Source: Mobiluncus massiliensis (GTDB lineage Bacteria > Actinomycetota > Actinomycetes > Actinomycetales > Actinomycetaceae). From it: a DNA stretch of 64,000 nt. Below, piece by piece: positions 34,631-43,909 of this stretch. A model generated the notes under the pieces. It saw only the letters and a program-made list of their open reading frames with translations, did not search any database and was not told the origin of the DNA. The stretch spans positions 1,116,001 to 1,180,000 of the forward strand of contig NZ_OX458329.1 of NCBI RefSeq assembly GCF_949769255.1. The letters run 5' to 3'. The position numbers and the translations under genes were made by a program. How positions within the stretch are numbered: the stretch's first letter is position 1; the number at the start of each line of letters is the position of its first letter.

Positions 34631-34894
34631 ATGGACTGGCGCGATCAAGCAGCTTGCTTAAACGTAGATCCTGAACTTTTCTTCCCCGTAGGAAACACCG
34701 GCCCGGCATTGGCTCAGATTGAAGAAGCTAAGGCCGTGTGCGCGACCTGCCAGGTTGTGGACATTTGCCTGAAGTGGGCTCTGGACAACAACCAAGATGC
34801 CGGTGTCTGGGGCGGCACCAGCGAGGATGAGCGCCGTTCTTTGAAGCGTCGCAATGCCCGCAATGCCCGTGCGCGCCGCGCCTCGAGCCTCTAA
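34631..34894 (+). CDS. whiB: WhiB-family iron-sulfur transcription factor, WhiB1-like
   Basis: It is a small actinobacterial regulator that binds a [4Fe-4S] cluster and the sigma-A region 4. All four cluster cysteines are present at C9, C37, C40 and C46 (AACLN; VCATCQVVDIC), the same positions as in M. tuberculosis WhiB1. The GVWGGTSEDERRSLKRR turn follows, and a basic C-terminal DNA-binding tail (RRNARNARARRASSL) ends the 87 residues. Start ATG with AAGGAG upstream. The neighbouring pdtaS gene on the opposite strand reproduces the mycobacterial whiB1-pdtaS order. It has its own terminator. In other species WhiB1 responds to nitric oxide. Confidence 0.95.
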   Translation: MDWRDQAACLNVDPELFFPVGNTGPALAQIEEAKAVCATCQVVDICLKWALDNNQDAGVWGGTSEDERRSLKRRNARNARARRASSL

Positions 34895-34936
34895 GTTACA
34901 CGCCTCTGGGGACGTCAAACCCAGGAAAGACCCCGC

Positions 34937-34977
34937 TGGTGGTGAGCGCATTAGGTAGCTCACCACCACGGTTTTTT
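34937..34977 (+). terminator. terminator of whiB
   Basis: A perfect 11-bp stem (34937-34947 with 34958-34968) is followed by CGGTTTTTT on the plus strand. It is about 40 bases past the whiB stop. Confidence 0.92.
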
Positions 34978-35010
34978 ACCAGCTCCAGCAGGCGACCGGA
35001 AGCTGCAAGC

Positions 35011-36477
35011 TTACAGCTTGGTAGCGGTGAGGCGCACAATCGTACCGCTCGCGGGAGGCTCTCGGTTTTCCCACTGCACCGTCCCGACCAATTCGGTTTT
35101 GACCAAAGTCTGGACAATCTGAGTGCCCAAGCCTGAGCCGACCGATTTGCCGGTGAGGCCGTGTCCATCGTCGGTCACCGTCACCACCAAAGTCTCGTTG
35201 TGGTCGTCCCGGTGGGCCTCGACCTCTACCACCCCGCCACGACCTTCCAAACCGTGTTCAATCGCGTTGGTCACCAGCTCAGTAAGCACCAACCCGAGGG
35301 CGGAGGCCGCGTCCGCCCCCAGCGTCCCAAAGCTGCCCAAGAAACGCGTCTCCACAAAGTGGTCCGAAGAGGCCGCGGTCGCCACCAAAGCCAGTAGCTT
35401 ACGGAACGTGTCGTCAAAAGACACGGTCTCATCAACCGTATGTGACAGCGCCTCGTGCACCATCGCGATAATCGAAATTCGCCGTTCCGCCTGAGACAAT
35501 TCCTCTTGAACCACCGCGTTATCCGAACGGCGAGCTTGCAGGCGCAACAGAGCACTGACCGTTTGGAGGTTGTTTTTCACCCGGTGATGCACTTCGCGAA
35601 TGGTGGCATCTTTGCTCAACAGTTCCTTTTCACGATGGCGTTTTTCGGTCACATCACGGCACAGCAGCAGGGCTCCAATCCGTTCCCCTTCCTCGACCAG
35701 CGGTAGCGAACGAATGGTCAAATCCACTCCGCGCACGTCAATCTCGGCCAAGGCAGAAGATCGTCCCCGCAGCACCGTTGACAAATCCTCATCGATGACG
35801 GCGCCTTTTTCCAACAGCGGCAAGACGGAGTCGCTAAGTTTCGTGCCATGGAGCTGGTTGTGAAAACCAAGCCGTTTAAAAGCAGAAATCCCGTTCGGTG
35901 AACAATGTTCTACCAGCCCCTCAGTATCCAGCATCAAAGCCCCATCGGCCACCCGGGGATTGCCGTGCTTACCGGTAGTCGGAGTGACCTCAAAAGGAAA
36001 GTCTCCGGCCGCCACCATCTTCCACAGTGTCCGGGAAACCGCTTTAAACCAACCCTCGCCACCAATCTCGCCGACCTGGAAAGCCAGGTTGGTTTCAATC
36101 GCCAGGACTCCAATGTTTCGTCCCGCAAAAGGCACGGGCACCAGCACCTCGGATACCGTGTTCATCCCCGTCCAACGGCGTACGGGGTTCTCGATAATCT
36201 CGCCTTTTAACTGGACCTGTTCCAGCAGGGGCAGACGAGTGGCAGGCAAGTTCAGCCCAATCACGTCATCGAGGTGAACCGTAGGCCCGGTAGCCGGACG
36301 GCAGTGAGCCGCGCAAGACATGCCGTCATAACGGTTGGGCAGCCACAGCAACAAATCGGCTTGGGACAGGTCAGAGATGATTTGCCAATCCGACACCAAA
36401 CGATACAGCTGTTCTACAGCATCTTCGGTCAATGCCTGGAATGGGGGTTCCCCCAGGGAGCGTTTAAACGTCGACAC
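35011..36477 (-). CDS. pdtaS: sensor histidine kinase, PdtaS type
   Basis: This soluble two-component kinase in mycobacteria phosphorylates the RNA-binding antiterminator PdtaR. The 488 residues lack membrane segments. An N-terminal GAF-like domain (about 1-160, starting LVSDWQIISDLSQADLLLWL) is followed by a PAS-like domain (about 170-280). The HisKA_2 phosphoacceptor region is IREVHHRVKNNLQTVSALLR (His297/298), and the HATPase domain has ELVTNAIEHGLEGRGGVVEV and TDDGHGLTG. The start is GTG with AAGG very close. No response-regulator gene is adjacent, as in mycobacteria, where pdtaR lies elsewhere. Confidence 0.92.
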   Translation of the reverse strand: MSTFKRSLGEPPFQALTEDAVEQLYRLVSDWQIISDLSQADLLLWLPNRYDGMSCAAHCRPATGPTVHLDDVIGLNLPATRLPLLEQVQLKGEIIENPVRRWTGMNTVSEVLVPVPFAGRNIGVLAIETNLAFQVGEIGGEGWFKAVSRTLWKMVAAGDFPFEVTPTTGKHGNPRVADGALMLDTEGLVEHCSPNGISAFKRLGFHNQLHGTKLSDSVLPLLEKGAVIDEDLSTVLRGRSSALAEIDVRGVDLTIRSLPLVEEGERIGALLLCRDVTEKRHREKELLSKDATIREVHHRVKNNLQTVSALLRLQARRSDNAVVQEELSQAERRISIIAMVHEALSHTVDETVSFDDTFRKLLALVATAASSDHFVETRFLGSFGTLGADAASALGLVLTELVTNAIEHGLEGRGGVVEVEAHRDDHNETLVVTVTDDGHGLTGKSVGSGLGTQIVQTLVKTELVGTVQWENREPPASGTIVRLTATKL

Positions 36478-36561
36478 CTTCTCAGGTTATGCGTTGGGCT
36501 GTGTTTTGAGCAACCTGCATTTAGAATATAGAGGTAATTGAAACTTCAGGAGAAACCCGAC

Positions 36562-37053
36562 ATGAAATTTACCCATACCCTGGTCTATCCCGGTTCTCGC
36601 GCCCAAGTCACCGCGATGTTGAAAAACCCGGAATACTACAAGAAACGTTGGGCCGATTTTGACAATAACGCTCAAGTCGATTTGAGTCTGATCGACAACC
36701 GCATCCGGGTGTCTTCAACCGTATCGATTTCTACTGAATACCTAGATCAGCTGGTAGATAAGCTCAATTCCGGGCTGAACCTAAAAGTGGTGGAAGTCTG
36801 GGATTTGGATCAGTCCGGGTGGATTGAGAACGGCACTATGAGCGGATCAATGGCGGGTGTTCCGGTAAAGTTTTCGACCACTATGGCGGCGAGATCTCAG
36901 CCGACTCCTCAGTCCGGCACCGAAGTCACGCTGGAAGGCGAAGCCACCTGCGCGTTTCATTTTTTTGCGGCGGGGGTAGAGCGAGCCGTGATAAAGACCA
37001 TTGAAAACGCCTTCGCTAAAGAGACCGTCAAGGCGGACGAATTTTTGCTGTAG
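36562..37053 (+). CDS. DUF2505 family protein
   Basis: A 163-residue cytoplasmic protein of an actinobacteria-specific family, DUF2505, predicted to adopt an SRPBCC/START-like lipid- or ligand-binding fold. The pattern MKFTHTLVYPGSRAQVTAML, YYKKRWADF, RIRVSSTVSI and the C-terminal GVERAVIKTIENAFAKE is typical. I start it at the ATG preceded by AGGAGAAAC; a TTG eight codons upstream is less likely. It precedes thyA by 55 bases on the same strand and may share its transcript. The function is unknown. Confidence 0.85.
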   Translation: MKFTHTLVYPGSRAQVTAMLKNPEYYKKRWADFDNNAQVDLSLIDNRIRVSSTVSISTEYLDQLVDKLNSGLNLKVVEVWDLDQSGWIENGTMSGSMAGVPVKFSTTMAARSQPTPQSGTEVTLEGEATCAFHFFAAGVERAVIKTIENAFAKETVKADEFLL

Positions 37054-37108
37054 GGGTCCCTGATACAGTGGTTTTATACCGCCTTCAGCGTGTTTAAGAA
37101 GGGAAGAT

Positions 37109-37909
37109 ATGACCATCACCGACCACCAATACGAGGACTTGTTAGCCGACATTATGTCCCACGGCGTGGAAAAACCCGACCGTACCGGCACGGGAACCCG
37201 CTCGATTTTCGGGCGCCAGCTGCGCTATGACCTCTCGCAAGGCTTCCCCGCCATCACGACCAAGAGTCTGTACTGGCACGGCGTGGTCGGCGAACTGCTG
37301 TGGTTCTTACAGGGGGGAACGAACAACCGCTGGCTAAAGGAAAACAATATCCATATCTGGGACGAGTGGGCAGACGAATCTGGTGATTTGGGCCCCATCT
37401 ACGGCCACCAGTGGCGTGCCTGGCCCACCGCGGCCGGTCCGGTAGATCAGGTGAAAAACCTGCTCGATACCCTGAAGAACGACCCATCTTCCCGGCGTAT
37501 GCTGGTGTCGGCCTGGAACGTTTCGGAGTTGGATCAGATGGCGCTGGCTCCCTGCCACGCTTTCTTTCAATGCTGGGTCGGGCAAGGCCGGCTCTCCCTG
37601 CAGATTTACCAGCGTTCGGCGGATATGTTCCTGGGGGTGCCTTTCAACATCGCCTCCTACGCTTTGCTGACCCATATGCTGGCTCAACAGTCTGATTTAC
37701 AGGTCGGCGAACTCGTGTGGACCGGCGGAGACTGCCACATCTATGCCAACCACGTGGACCAGGTCACTCAACAACTGTCCCGCGAGCCTTACCCCTTCCC
37801 CACTTTGGAACTGGATAGAGCCGACTCCATTGACGGCTACACTTTTGACATGATTCGTCTGGCGAATTATCAACACCACCCCAAGATTTCCGCTCCCGTA
37901 GCGGTCTGA
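37109..37909 (+). CDS. thyA: thymidylate synthase
   Basis: It methylates dUMP to dTMP using methylene-tetrahydrofolate. The 266 residues match the family. Key sites: [21 protein letters not shown] at the N-terminus, [10 protein letters not shown] with phosphate-binding arginines, the nucleophile in [10 protein letters not shown] near residue 150, [21 protein letters not shown], and [14 protein letters not shown]. The C-terminus ends APVAV. Start ATG with AAGGGAAG upstream. folA follows within 13 bases, the usual pairing, because ThyA oxidises folate that DHFR must reduce. Confidence 0.98.
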   Translation: MTITDHQYEDLLADIMSHGVEKPDRTGTGTRSIFGRQLRYDLSQGFPAITTKSLYWHGVVGELLWFLQGGTNNRWLKENNIHIWDEWADESGDLGPIYGHQWRAWPTAAGPVDQVKNLLDTLKNDPSSRRMLVSAWNVSELDQMALAPCHAFFQCWVGQGRLSLQIYQRSADMFLGVPFNIASYALLTHMLAQQSDLQVGELVWTGGDCHIYANHVDQVTQQLSREPYPFPTLELDRADSIDGYTFDMIRLANYQHHPKISAPVAV

Positions 37910-37922
37910 TGTGAGAGGCAGC

Positions 37923-38564
37923 ATGGTCGGCTTGAATCCTGGCGCAAATAAACCGGTACACAATCCCTACGGATGGACTCCGCCAGTCTCTCCTGACCCG
38001 ACCCCCATCCCGGAGGGCTCACTGACTGAATCCCGCGCCGGACACGGTATCGGTGTCCTCGGGATGATTTGGGCTGAGGACAAGGCACAAGTGTTGGGTG
38101 CTGGCGGCAAAATGCTGTGGCACGTCCCCGCGGACTTCAAGCATTTCAAAGACACCACTATGGGTAATCCAGTGATTATGGGACGCGCCTCGTTCCTCTC
38201 CCTGGGACAGGCACTGCCCGGTCGGCGCAATATCGTCCTCACCGGGTCTCGTGAGTTCACCGCCCCTGATGTCGAGGTAGCTCACAGCCTCAACGAAGCG
38301 TTGGAACTGTGCGCCAACACCCCCCAGGTGTGGATTACCGGCGGAGCGAAAGTGTATCGCGAAGTCATGGAGCTGGGACTGGCGGATTTATTGGTAGTCA
38401 CCCAGCTGGACATGACCGCGATGGTGCCTCCAATGAGCACGGTGGCTTATGCCCCGGTCATCGATCCGGTTCGCTGGCAACTGGATCTGACTCGTTCGGA
38501 CGAAAACTGGCGCCCGAAGTCCGGGGACGCTACCTGGCGGGTACGCTACTACATCCCCCGCTAA
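37923..38564 (+). CDS. folA: dihydrofolate reductase with an N-terminal extension
   Basis: It reduces dihydrofolate with NADPH, regenerating the cofactor used by ThyA. The ATG preceded by AGAGG gives 213 residues; the frame also opens at a GTG four codons earlier. The DHFR core begins about residue 40 (IGVLGMIWAEDKAQVLGAGG) with the catalytic aspartate in HVPADFKHFK, the NADPH-binding PVIMGRASFLSLG and RRNIVLTGS, and ITGGAKVYREVMEL. The first 40 residues (PNPTP/proline-rich, no motif) are extra compared with the usual 160-residue enzyme. It lies 13 bases after thyA. Confidence 0.95.
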   Translation: MVGLNPGANKPVHNPYGWTPPVSPDPTPIPEGSLTESRAGHGIGVLGMIWAEDKAQVLGAGGKMLWHVPADFKHFKDTTMGNPVIMGRASFLSLGQALPGRRNIVLTGSREFTAPDVEVAHSLNEALELCANTPQVWITGGAKVYREVMELGLADLLVVTQLDMTAMVPPMSTVAYAPVIDPVRWQLDLTRSDENWRPKSGDATWRVRYYIPR

Positions 38565-38655
38565 ACGTTCCGGCCCCCAAACGCCGGCGGGTCCGGTCAC
38601 ACCGAATGTTACTTCGGCACGATTCCGAACCCGTCGCGAAGAGGAAAATGTGTCC

Positions 38656-40275
38656 CTAGAGATGCAGCCGCCGCATAGCTTTCAGGGCGAATTTTAAGAC
38701 CGCGACGTATTGTTCCTGGCTTAATCCCATAACCGGAGCGATAGGAACCGCGCGGTTTTGCACGGCAATCGTACGCGATTCCATGTATTTATGGATGCCC
38801 TCGATACCGTGGCGACGCCCCAGACCAGAATCTTTCCAGCCACCCATAGGAGCATCGGTGGAACCCCAAGCGGCGGTGAACCCCTCGTTGACATTGACCG
38901 TGCCCGCCTCAATCCGACGTGCCACCGCCACAGCGTGAGCCGGCTTGCCCCAAACCGAGGCGTTCAAGCCGTAATTCGTGTCATTGGCCAGGGCGATGGC
39001 CTGTTCATCGGTATGGAAACGATACAGAGAAACTACGGGACCAAACGTCTCATGATCGAACAGGGTCATTCCCTCCTCGACACCTTCCAGAAGGGTGGGC
39101 GCATAAGCTGTGTAGCTAATTTCGGGCAGTGCATGGCCACCGGCCAGGGCTACGGCGCCCTTGCTCAGAGCGTCCTGAACTTGGGTATCAATCGTTTCGA
39201 GCTGGTGGTCGGAAACTAGAACCCCCATATCGGCCTCCCAATCAAAGGAAACCTCAACCTTCATATCGTTGATACGCTTGATGAGCTTGGCTTTGAACTC
39301 GTCATAAATCGAGTCTTGGACATAGAGACGCTCAATGGAAACACAAAGCTGACCAGTATTGGCGTAGGCAGACCGCACCAAGCCTGCCACCGCGTCGTCA
39401 ACCCTTGCGTCCTCCAGCACTATCATCGGGTTCTTGCCGCCCAGTTCAGCCGAAACCCCAATCAGGTTTTCGCCCGATTGCTTGGCAATAATCCGTCCCG
39501 TAGCGGTGGAACCGGTAAACATCATGTAGTCGACTTGCTGAATGAGCGGGGTTCCCAGCTCGGAGCCACGTCCGGGCACCAAAATGAACAAATCAGGATC
39601 CAACCCGGCCTCGACCATCAGGGCTTTGCCGACCACCACCGACAGCGGAGTGTTGGAATCCGGCTTGGTCACAATGGCATTACCAGCAGCCAAAGCCGCG
39701 ATAGCGTCCGTAATCCCCATCGACAGCGGGTAGTTCCACGGCGCGATTACCCCCACAACTCCCTTGGGCTCATACATTACGAAAGTCCGCGTCACGCCGG
39801 GAAACGCCCCGCGGCGGCGCTCATCGCGAACCGCATGAGAGAGAGTGCGCGCGTAGTAGCGGCAGTTCAGGGCAATATCCTGAATCTCGTCATAGGCGTG
39901 GTAGCGGGACTTGCCGGTTTCCCACTGAATCACGTCGAGAATCTCGTCCATGTGCTGCCACAGCAGGTCATGAAGTTTGTACAGAAACCGTGCCCGAGTG
40001 GCGGCAGGAGCCTTGCCCCAGCGCCGCCCCGCGTTGCGGGCACGCACGATGGCCTGGTCCAAGTCTGCCAGAGTGGCCTGGGGGACTCCGAAAGCATCTA
40101 TGCCGGTAAACGGGGACTTGACTGCCCGCAACGGGCGACCTTCCGGCAACCCCACCACCCGTTCTAGATTTGGCACCAAGCTACGGAAAGAAGCCTCACA
40201 GCGCTGATGCATCTGACGAGCTTGGGCTTCGGCTTGGGCAGAAGGATAAATCGTCGTAGTTTCCGTATCGGACAT
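38656..40275 (-). CDS. gabD2: NAD(P)-dependent aldehyde dehydrogenase, succinate-semialdehyde dehydrogenase type
   Basis: It oxidises an aldehyde to the acid, most likely succinate semialdehyde to succinate. The 539 residues carry the ALDH core: APWNYPLSMGITDAIAALAAG, the GSTATGR cofactor loop, the catalytic glutamate in AELGGKNPMIVLEDA near residue 276, the nucleophile in YANTGQLCVSIERLYV near residue 310, and HETFGPVVSLYRF. The NTGQLC cysteine motif with SIER is the GabD2 form. A C-terminal extension (VMGLSQEQYVAVLKFALKAM) is unusual for plain GabD. ATG with AAGGAG upstream. The substrate is not proved. Confidence 0.88.
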   Translation of the reverse strand: MSDTETTTIYPSAQAEAQARQMHQRCEASFRSLVPNLERVVGLPEGRPLRAVKSPFTGIDAFGVPQATLADLDQAIVRARNAGRRWGKAPAATRARFLYKLHDLLWQHMDEILDVIQWETGKSRYHAYDEIQDIALNCRYYARTLSHAVRDERRRGAFPGVTRTFVMYEPKGVVGVIAPWNYPLSMGITDAIAALAAGNAIVTKPDSNTPLSVVVGKALMVEAGLDPDLFILVPGRGSELGTPLIQQVDYMMFTGSTATGRIIAKQSGENLIGVSAELGGKNPMIVLEDARVDDAVAGLVRSAYANTGQLCVSIERLYVQDSIYDEFKAKLIKRINDMKVEVSFDWEADMGVLVSDHQLETIDTQVQDALSKGAVALAGGHALPEISYTAYAPTLLEGVEEGMTLFDHETFGPVVSLYRFHTDEQAIALANDTNYGLNASVWGKPAHAVAVARRIEAGTVNVNEGFTAAWGSTDAPMGGWKDSGLGRRHGIEGIHKYMESRTIAVQNRAVPIAPVMGLSQEQYVAVLKFALKAMRRLHL

Positions 40276-40387
40276 CGTAGTCTCCTTAGACAGTTCAGTA
40301 TCACACCATTGGGATATACATCCATCTTAGGACAGATTACTCATCTACGAAAGGTGAACGCCGTTCAGGAAAAAACCGTCATTGCCT

Positions 40388-41650
40388 TCATTCCGTAACG
40401 GCTACGCCGAGCTGCCGTTTGCCCTTCCGGAACAAGACAACCCCGCCTGGCAGCACATCTGCGGCGGTAACGACCCGACTTTCGTCCTCAACCTTTTCGT
40501 TATTCAGGTACGCACCCCCGGAGGCGACAGTACGTTTTGCCGCCCCAATGCCCTTTTCCAACCCCGAATCCACCAACAGATGCAAAATATTGGTTTCTCC
40601 CAGCACAGCCTGAGTCCGCGGCAGATCCGCAGTGGCCGCTACCAGGGTTTTCCCGTCTACCTCGCGCAGGTCGCCGCGTCCGAACAGCGCTGTCGAAGCG
40701 GCCTTCACCCGCTCGGTCTGATCCGCCCCGTGCACCAGGGTGGTCACGGCTTCGGCCAAAGCTCGTTGGGCAGCGCGCTTCCCGGGGTTTTGCTGTGTTT
40801 CGGTTTCCAACGCCTCGATTTCCTCGCGGCTCAGGAAAGTAAAGACTTTCAGCAGGTTGACTACGTCGGCATCCTCTGTGTTCAACCAGAACTGGTAGAA
40901 CGCGTAGGGGCTGAACATTTCCGGATCGAGCCAAATAGCCCCGCCTTCGGATTTGCCGAACTTGGTGCCGTCTGATTTCGTAATCAGAGGCGTCGTCATC
41001 ACGTGGACATCTTTGCCTTCAACCTTACGAATCAGGTCCATGCCCCCGACCAGATTGCCCCACTGGTCGTTGCCTCCGGTTTCCAAGGTGACTCCGTATT
41101 TGCGGTACAGCTGCAGGTAATCATTGGCTTGCAGGATTTGGTAGGAAAATTCTGTAAAAGAAATGCCTTCTTCGCTCTTGAGTCGCCGCGCCACGGCGTC
41201 CTTGGACAGCATGGTACCCATCCGGAAGTTCTTGCCCAGATCGCGCAGCAAATCAATCGCGGACAAAGGCGCGGTCCACTCCAGATTGTTGACCATTCGC
41301 GCCGGATTATCGCCCTCGAAATCGAGGAAACGCTCGATTTGGTGCTGCAGACGGTCCGCCCAGCCCGCCACCGTTTCCTTGTCCTGCAGCTGGCGCTCCG
41401 AAGTCATACGCGGGTCGCCAATCAAACCGGTCGCTCCCCCAACCAGCGCGATGGGATGATGTCCCGCCAGCTGCAGATGCCGCATCATAATGAGCTGCAC
41501 CAAGTGTCCGTGATGCAGGGATGCCGCGGTCGGGTCAAAGCCGCAATAGAACGTGAGCGGACCTTCGTTCAAAGCCCGGCGCAACGCGTCCAAATCGGTG
41601 TGTTGCTTAATCAGGCCCCGCCAAGTCAGTTCGTCAATCAGATCGCTCAC
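40388..41650 (-). CDS. tyrS: tyrosyl-tRNA synthetase
   Basis: It charges tRNA-Tyr. I choose the GTG giving SDLIDELTWRGLIKQHTD as the next residues (420 residues), since GAAGGAAG lies five bases upstream; a TTG five codons earlier has no ribosome-binding site. Class I signatures: YCGFDPTAASLHHGHLVQ with HHGH for HIGH near residue 45, the tyrosine pocket YQILQANDYLQLY, GGNDQWGNLVGG, and TKFGKSEGG for KMSKS near residue 232. A C-terminal S4-like domain (GGAYLNNEKVED) follows. No T-box leader is visible upstream. Confidence 0.97.
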   Translation of the reverse strand: MSDLIDELTWRGLIKQHTDLDALRRALNEGPLTFYCGFDPTAASLHHGHLVQLIMMRHLQLAGHHPIALVGGATGLIGDPRMTSERQLQDKETVAGWADRLQHQIERFLDFEGDNPARMVNNLEWTAPLSAIDLLRDLGKNFRMGTMLSKDAVARRLKSEEGISFTEFSYQILQANDYLQLYRKYGVTLETGGNDQWGNLVGGMDLIRKVEGKDVHVMTTPLITKSDGTKFGKSEGGAIWLDPEMFSPYAFYQFWLNTEDADVVNLLKVFTFLSREEIEALETETQQNPGKRAAQRALAEAVTTLVHGADQTERVKAASTALFGRGDLREVDGKTLVAATADLPRTQAVLGETNILHLLVDSGLEKGIGAAKRTVASGGAYLNNEKVEDESRVVTAADVLPGGVVLFRKGKRQLGVAVTE

Positions 41651-41779
41651 GTTTACTTCCTTCAATAGTTCGTTGTCATCGCGTTTTCACGCCCCTCTAT
41701 GCTACCGGGTTTGCCGCGCGCATACGAAAAGGCCGAATGCTTGCGGGACGGTAGCGACTCCGTGCGAGGGGGGATACAG

Positions 41780-41813
41780 TTGGCCCCAGGAACATCGCGG
41801 TTCCTGGGGCCAA
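41780..41813. terminator. hairpin after the alanine symporter gene
   Basis: A perfect 14-bp GC-rich stem (41780-41793 with 41800-41813) with a six-base loop lies 13 bases past the symporter stop. There is no U-tract on the minus strand, so it may terminate inefficiently or protect the 3' end. Confidence 0.55.
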
Positions 41814-41825
41814 CTTGATTTCAGA

Positions 41826-43376
41826 TTAATCTCCGTGTTCCCACGAAGTCGGGTCACTGGAAATATTGTGTCCCTGCGCGATAGCTTCTTTAGTCCAAAT
41901 ATCGGTGGGAAGCTCACCGGGAAGGAACTTATTGTCAGTGGAACAGAACTGGATTTCGTCCTCGCTCTTCGTTTCCAGTTGGTGCTGGTAATCCTTGAGG
42001 GCACCCAGAGCCCACTTGAACAGCAGGGTGCAAGCCACCAAGTTCATGATGGCCATCAACGCCGCGGTCCAGTCGCCCAAGTTCCACACCATTTCCAAGG
42101 AGAGCACTGAGCCCAGGAACACCGCGATGATGGAAATCGCCTTGACAATCCACGCGTTGTTTTCGATGCCCAGCAGGTATTTGATGTTGCCTTCGGAATA
42201 GCTAAAGTTACCCAGCAAAGTCGAGTAAACGAACATAAAGATGACGATGAGGATAATCGGCTTAGTCCAGGGACCCAAAGCAGCCAGGGAATCAACCGTG
42301 AGGGCCGCGCCGTCAGAGGGCTGTTCAGCCGCATTCGGATCATAGACCCCTCCGAGCAGCACGATGAAAGCGGTAGCGCTGCAGACCAGAATGGTGTCCA
42401 CGAATACACCAAGGGACTGAATCATTCCCTGCTTGACCGGGTGGGACACGGTGGCGGTCGCAGCCGCGTTCGGGGCGGAACCCATACCGGCTTCATTTGA
42501 GAACAAGCCGCGCTTCGTGCCGTTCATCAGAGCCGCAAAGAGCCCGCCTAGAGTTCCACCTGCTACCGAGCTCGCACCGAAAGCGCCCTGGAAAATCATG
42601 GCGAAAACTGTACCGAGTTGTCCGATATTCTCGATGATGACAATCAGTGCCAACGTCATGTAAATGACTGCCATCAGCGGAGCCAGATATTCAGCGATAC
42701 GCGCTACCGAACGAATCCCGGCAATGAAGAACGGGGCGGTGATGGCTACCAGCAACAGCCCGGTGGCGTAGGTAGGCATTCCGAAGTTCGCTTTTGCTAA
42801 GCCAGCCAGGGTATTGGCCTGAATCAGCTGGAAGGTGAAAGCGTAGGTGAAAATGAGCAAAACCGCGAAGACGGAACCCCAGGTACGCGAACCGAGACCG
42901 CGCTCAATGTAGAAAGCAGGGCCGCCGCGGAAAGTTCCATCGGGGTTGCGGACCTTGAACATCTGGGCCAAGGTCGCCTCGATGAAAGCGCTCGCCATAC
43001 CAACCAAGGCGACAATCCACATCCAAAAGATGGAACCGGCGCCGCCCAAGGTAATCGCGATAGCCACCCCGGCGATGTTGCCGGTGCCGACACGGTCAGC
43101 CAAACCCACCGCAAAAGCCTGGAAAGAGCTGATGCCTCCATGGGAGCCTTTCCGGGAACCCATGACGGTCTTCCACATTTTAGAAAACATGGTGAACTGG
43201 ACGGCACCGGTGCGAATTGTCGCGTAGATTCCGAAACCGAGCAGGATCACAATCAGCACATAGCCAACGCTCATGCCGTAGACGGTACCGAGGGCATTGG
43301 CTACAAGTTGATTAAATTTTTCGAAAGGTGAAAGCTCCTCGGGCTTCACTGGGACTATTGCTGGAAAAGGCAGCAT
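41826..43376 (-). CDS. sodium:alanine/glycine symporter, AGCS family
   Basis: This inner-membrane carrier takes up alanine or glycine with sodium. The ATG giving MLPFPAIVPVKPEELSPFEK is preceded by AGGAG (516 residues); the frame continues 32 codons upstream only into the neighbouring gene. Family signatures: GGISSFQAFAVGLADRVGTGNIAGVA near residue 77, GMASAFIEATLAQMFKV, FRGGPAFYIERGLG, NGTKRGLFSNEAGMGSAPNAAATA near residue 280. About ten to eleven membrane segments and a hydrophilic tail of 45 residues (WTKEAIAQGHNISSDP). It follows the AhpD-like gene by eight bases, and both follow the OPT transporter, forming an amino acid/peptide uptake operon. Confidence 0.94.
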   Translation of the reverse strand: MLPFPAIVPVKPEELSPFEKFNQLVANALGTVYGMSVGYVLIVILLGFGIYATIRTGAVQFTMFSKMWKTVMGSRKGSHGGISSFQAFAVGLADRVGTGNIAGVAIAITLGGAGSIFWMWIVALVGMASAFIEATLAQMFKVRNPDGTFRGGPAFYIERGLGSRTWGSVFAVLLIFTYAFTFQLIQANTLAGLAKANFGMPTYATGLLLVAITAPFFIAGIRSVARIAEYLAPLMAVIYMTLALIVIIENIGQLGTVFAMIFQGAFGASSVAGGTLGGLFAALMNGTKRGLFSNEAGMGSAPNAAATATVSHPVKQGMIQSLGVFVDTILVCSATAFIVLLGGVYDPNAAEQPSDGAALTVDSLAALGPWTKPIILIVIFMFVYSTLLGNFSYSEGNIKYLLGIENNAWIVKAISIIAVFLGSVLSLEMVWNLGDWTAALMAIMNLVACTLLFKWALGALKDYQHQLETKSEDEIQFCSTDNKFLPGELPTDIWTKEAIAQGHNISSDPTSWEHGD

Positions 43377-43384
43377 TTTTTCTC

Positions 43385-43873
43385 CTAACTGGATACCTGC
43401 GGATACTTGCGAATCGGGTGATGCGAAGCAATTGAAATCCGGTTGTTCGCATTGATCATGATGGCGCACCATTCGAGAGCAGCCACCTGGGCTTCGGTAA
43501 AGAATGTCTGCGCACGCTCCCCCACGCTGGAGTTGCGCACTCCTTCAGGGAGCCTGGTGATGTGCTCAGTCAGCTCCAGTGCGGCCTTTTCCTGAGGCGT
43601 AAACAATTCCGTGTCTTCCCTCCAACTGGGCAACACATCAATCTGCAGTTGAGATACGCCAGCTTGTAGCGCCCGCGGCACATGGACAGAAAGGCAAGTC
43701 CCACACCTATTCATTTGACTGGCACGTAGGCAAACGAGTTCAATCAGACTAGCCGGTAGACCGACCTGCTCGTAAACGGGCTTAAGCCTGCGAGTCACTT
43801 CCTCCATGGCAGCAGCGACTTCGGGAAAGGCTTTATCCAAGTACGGTACTCTCCTAGCGGCGGTTTCTGCCAT
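43385..43873 (-). CDS. carboxymuconolactone decarboxylase/AhpD-like protein
   Basis: The 162-residue alpha-helical protein has the CMD/AhpD core LIELVCLRASQMNRCGTCLSVHV, with a redox CxxC and the histidine three residues later. A C-terminal helix block EWCAIMINANNRISIASHHP follows. AhpD-type members act as thiol peroxidase or alkylhydroperoxidase partners; the CxxC-x3-H pattern supports a redox role rather than decarboxylation. The ATG preceded by AAGGAAC is chosen; the open frame begins nine codons earlier. It lies between the OPT transporter and the alanine symporter with gaps of 36 and 8 bases. Its link to peptide uptake is unclear. Confidence 0.87.
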   Translation of the reverse strand: MAETAARRVPYLDKAFPEVAAAMEEVTRRLKPVYEQVGLPASLIELVCLRASQMNRCGTCLSVHVPRALQAGVSQLQIDVLPSWREDTELFTPQEKAALELTEHITRLPEGVRNSSVGERAQTFFTEAQVAALEWCAIMINANNRISIASHHPIRKYPQVSS

Positions 43874-43909
43874 TGCGTCTGTTCCTTTCCGTAAACCCAC
43901 CCAGACCGG

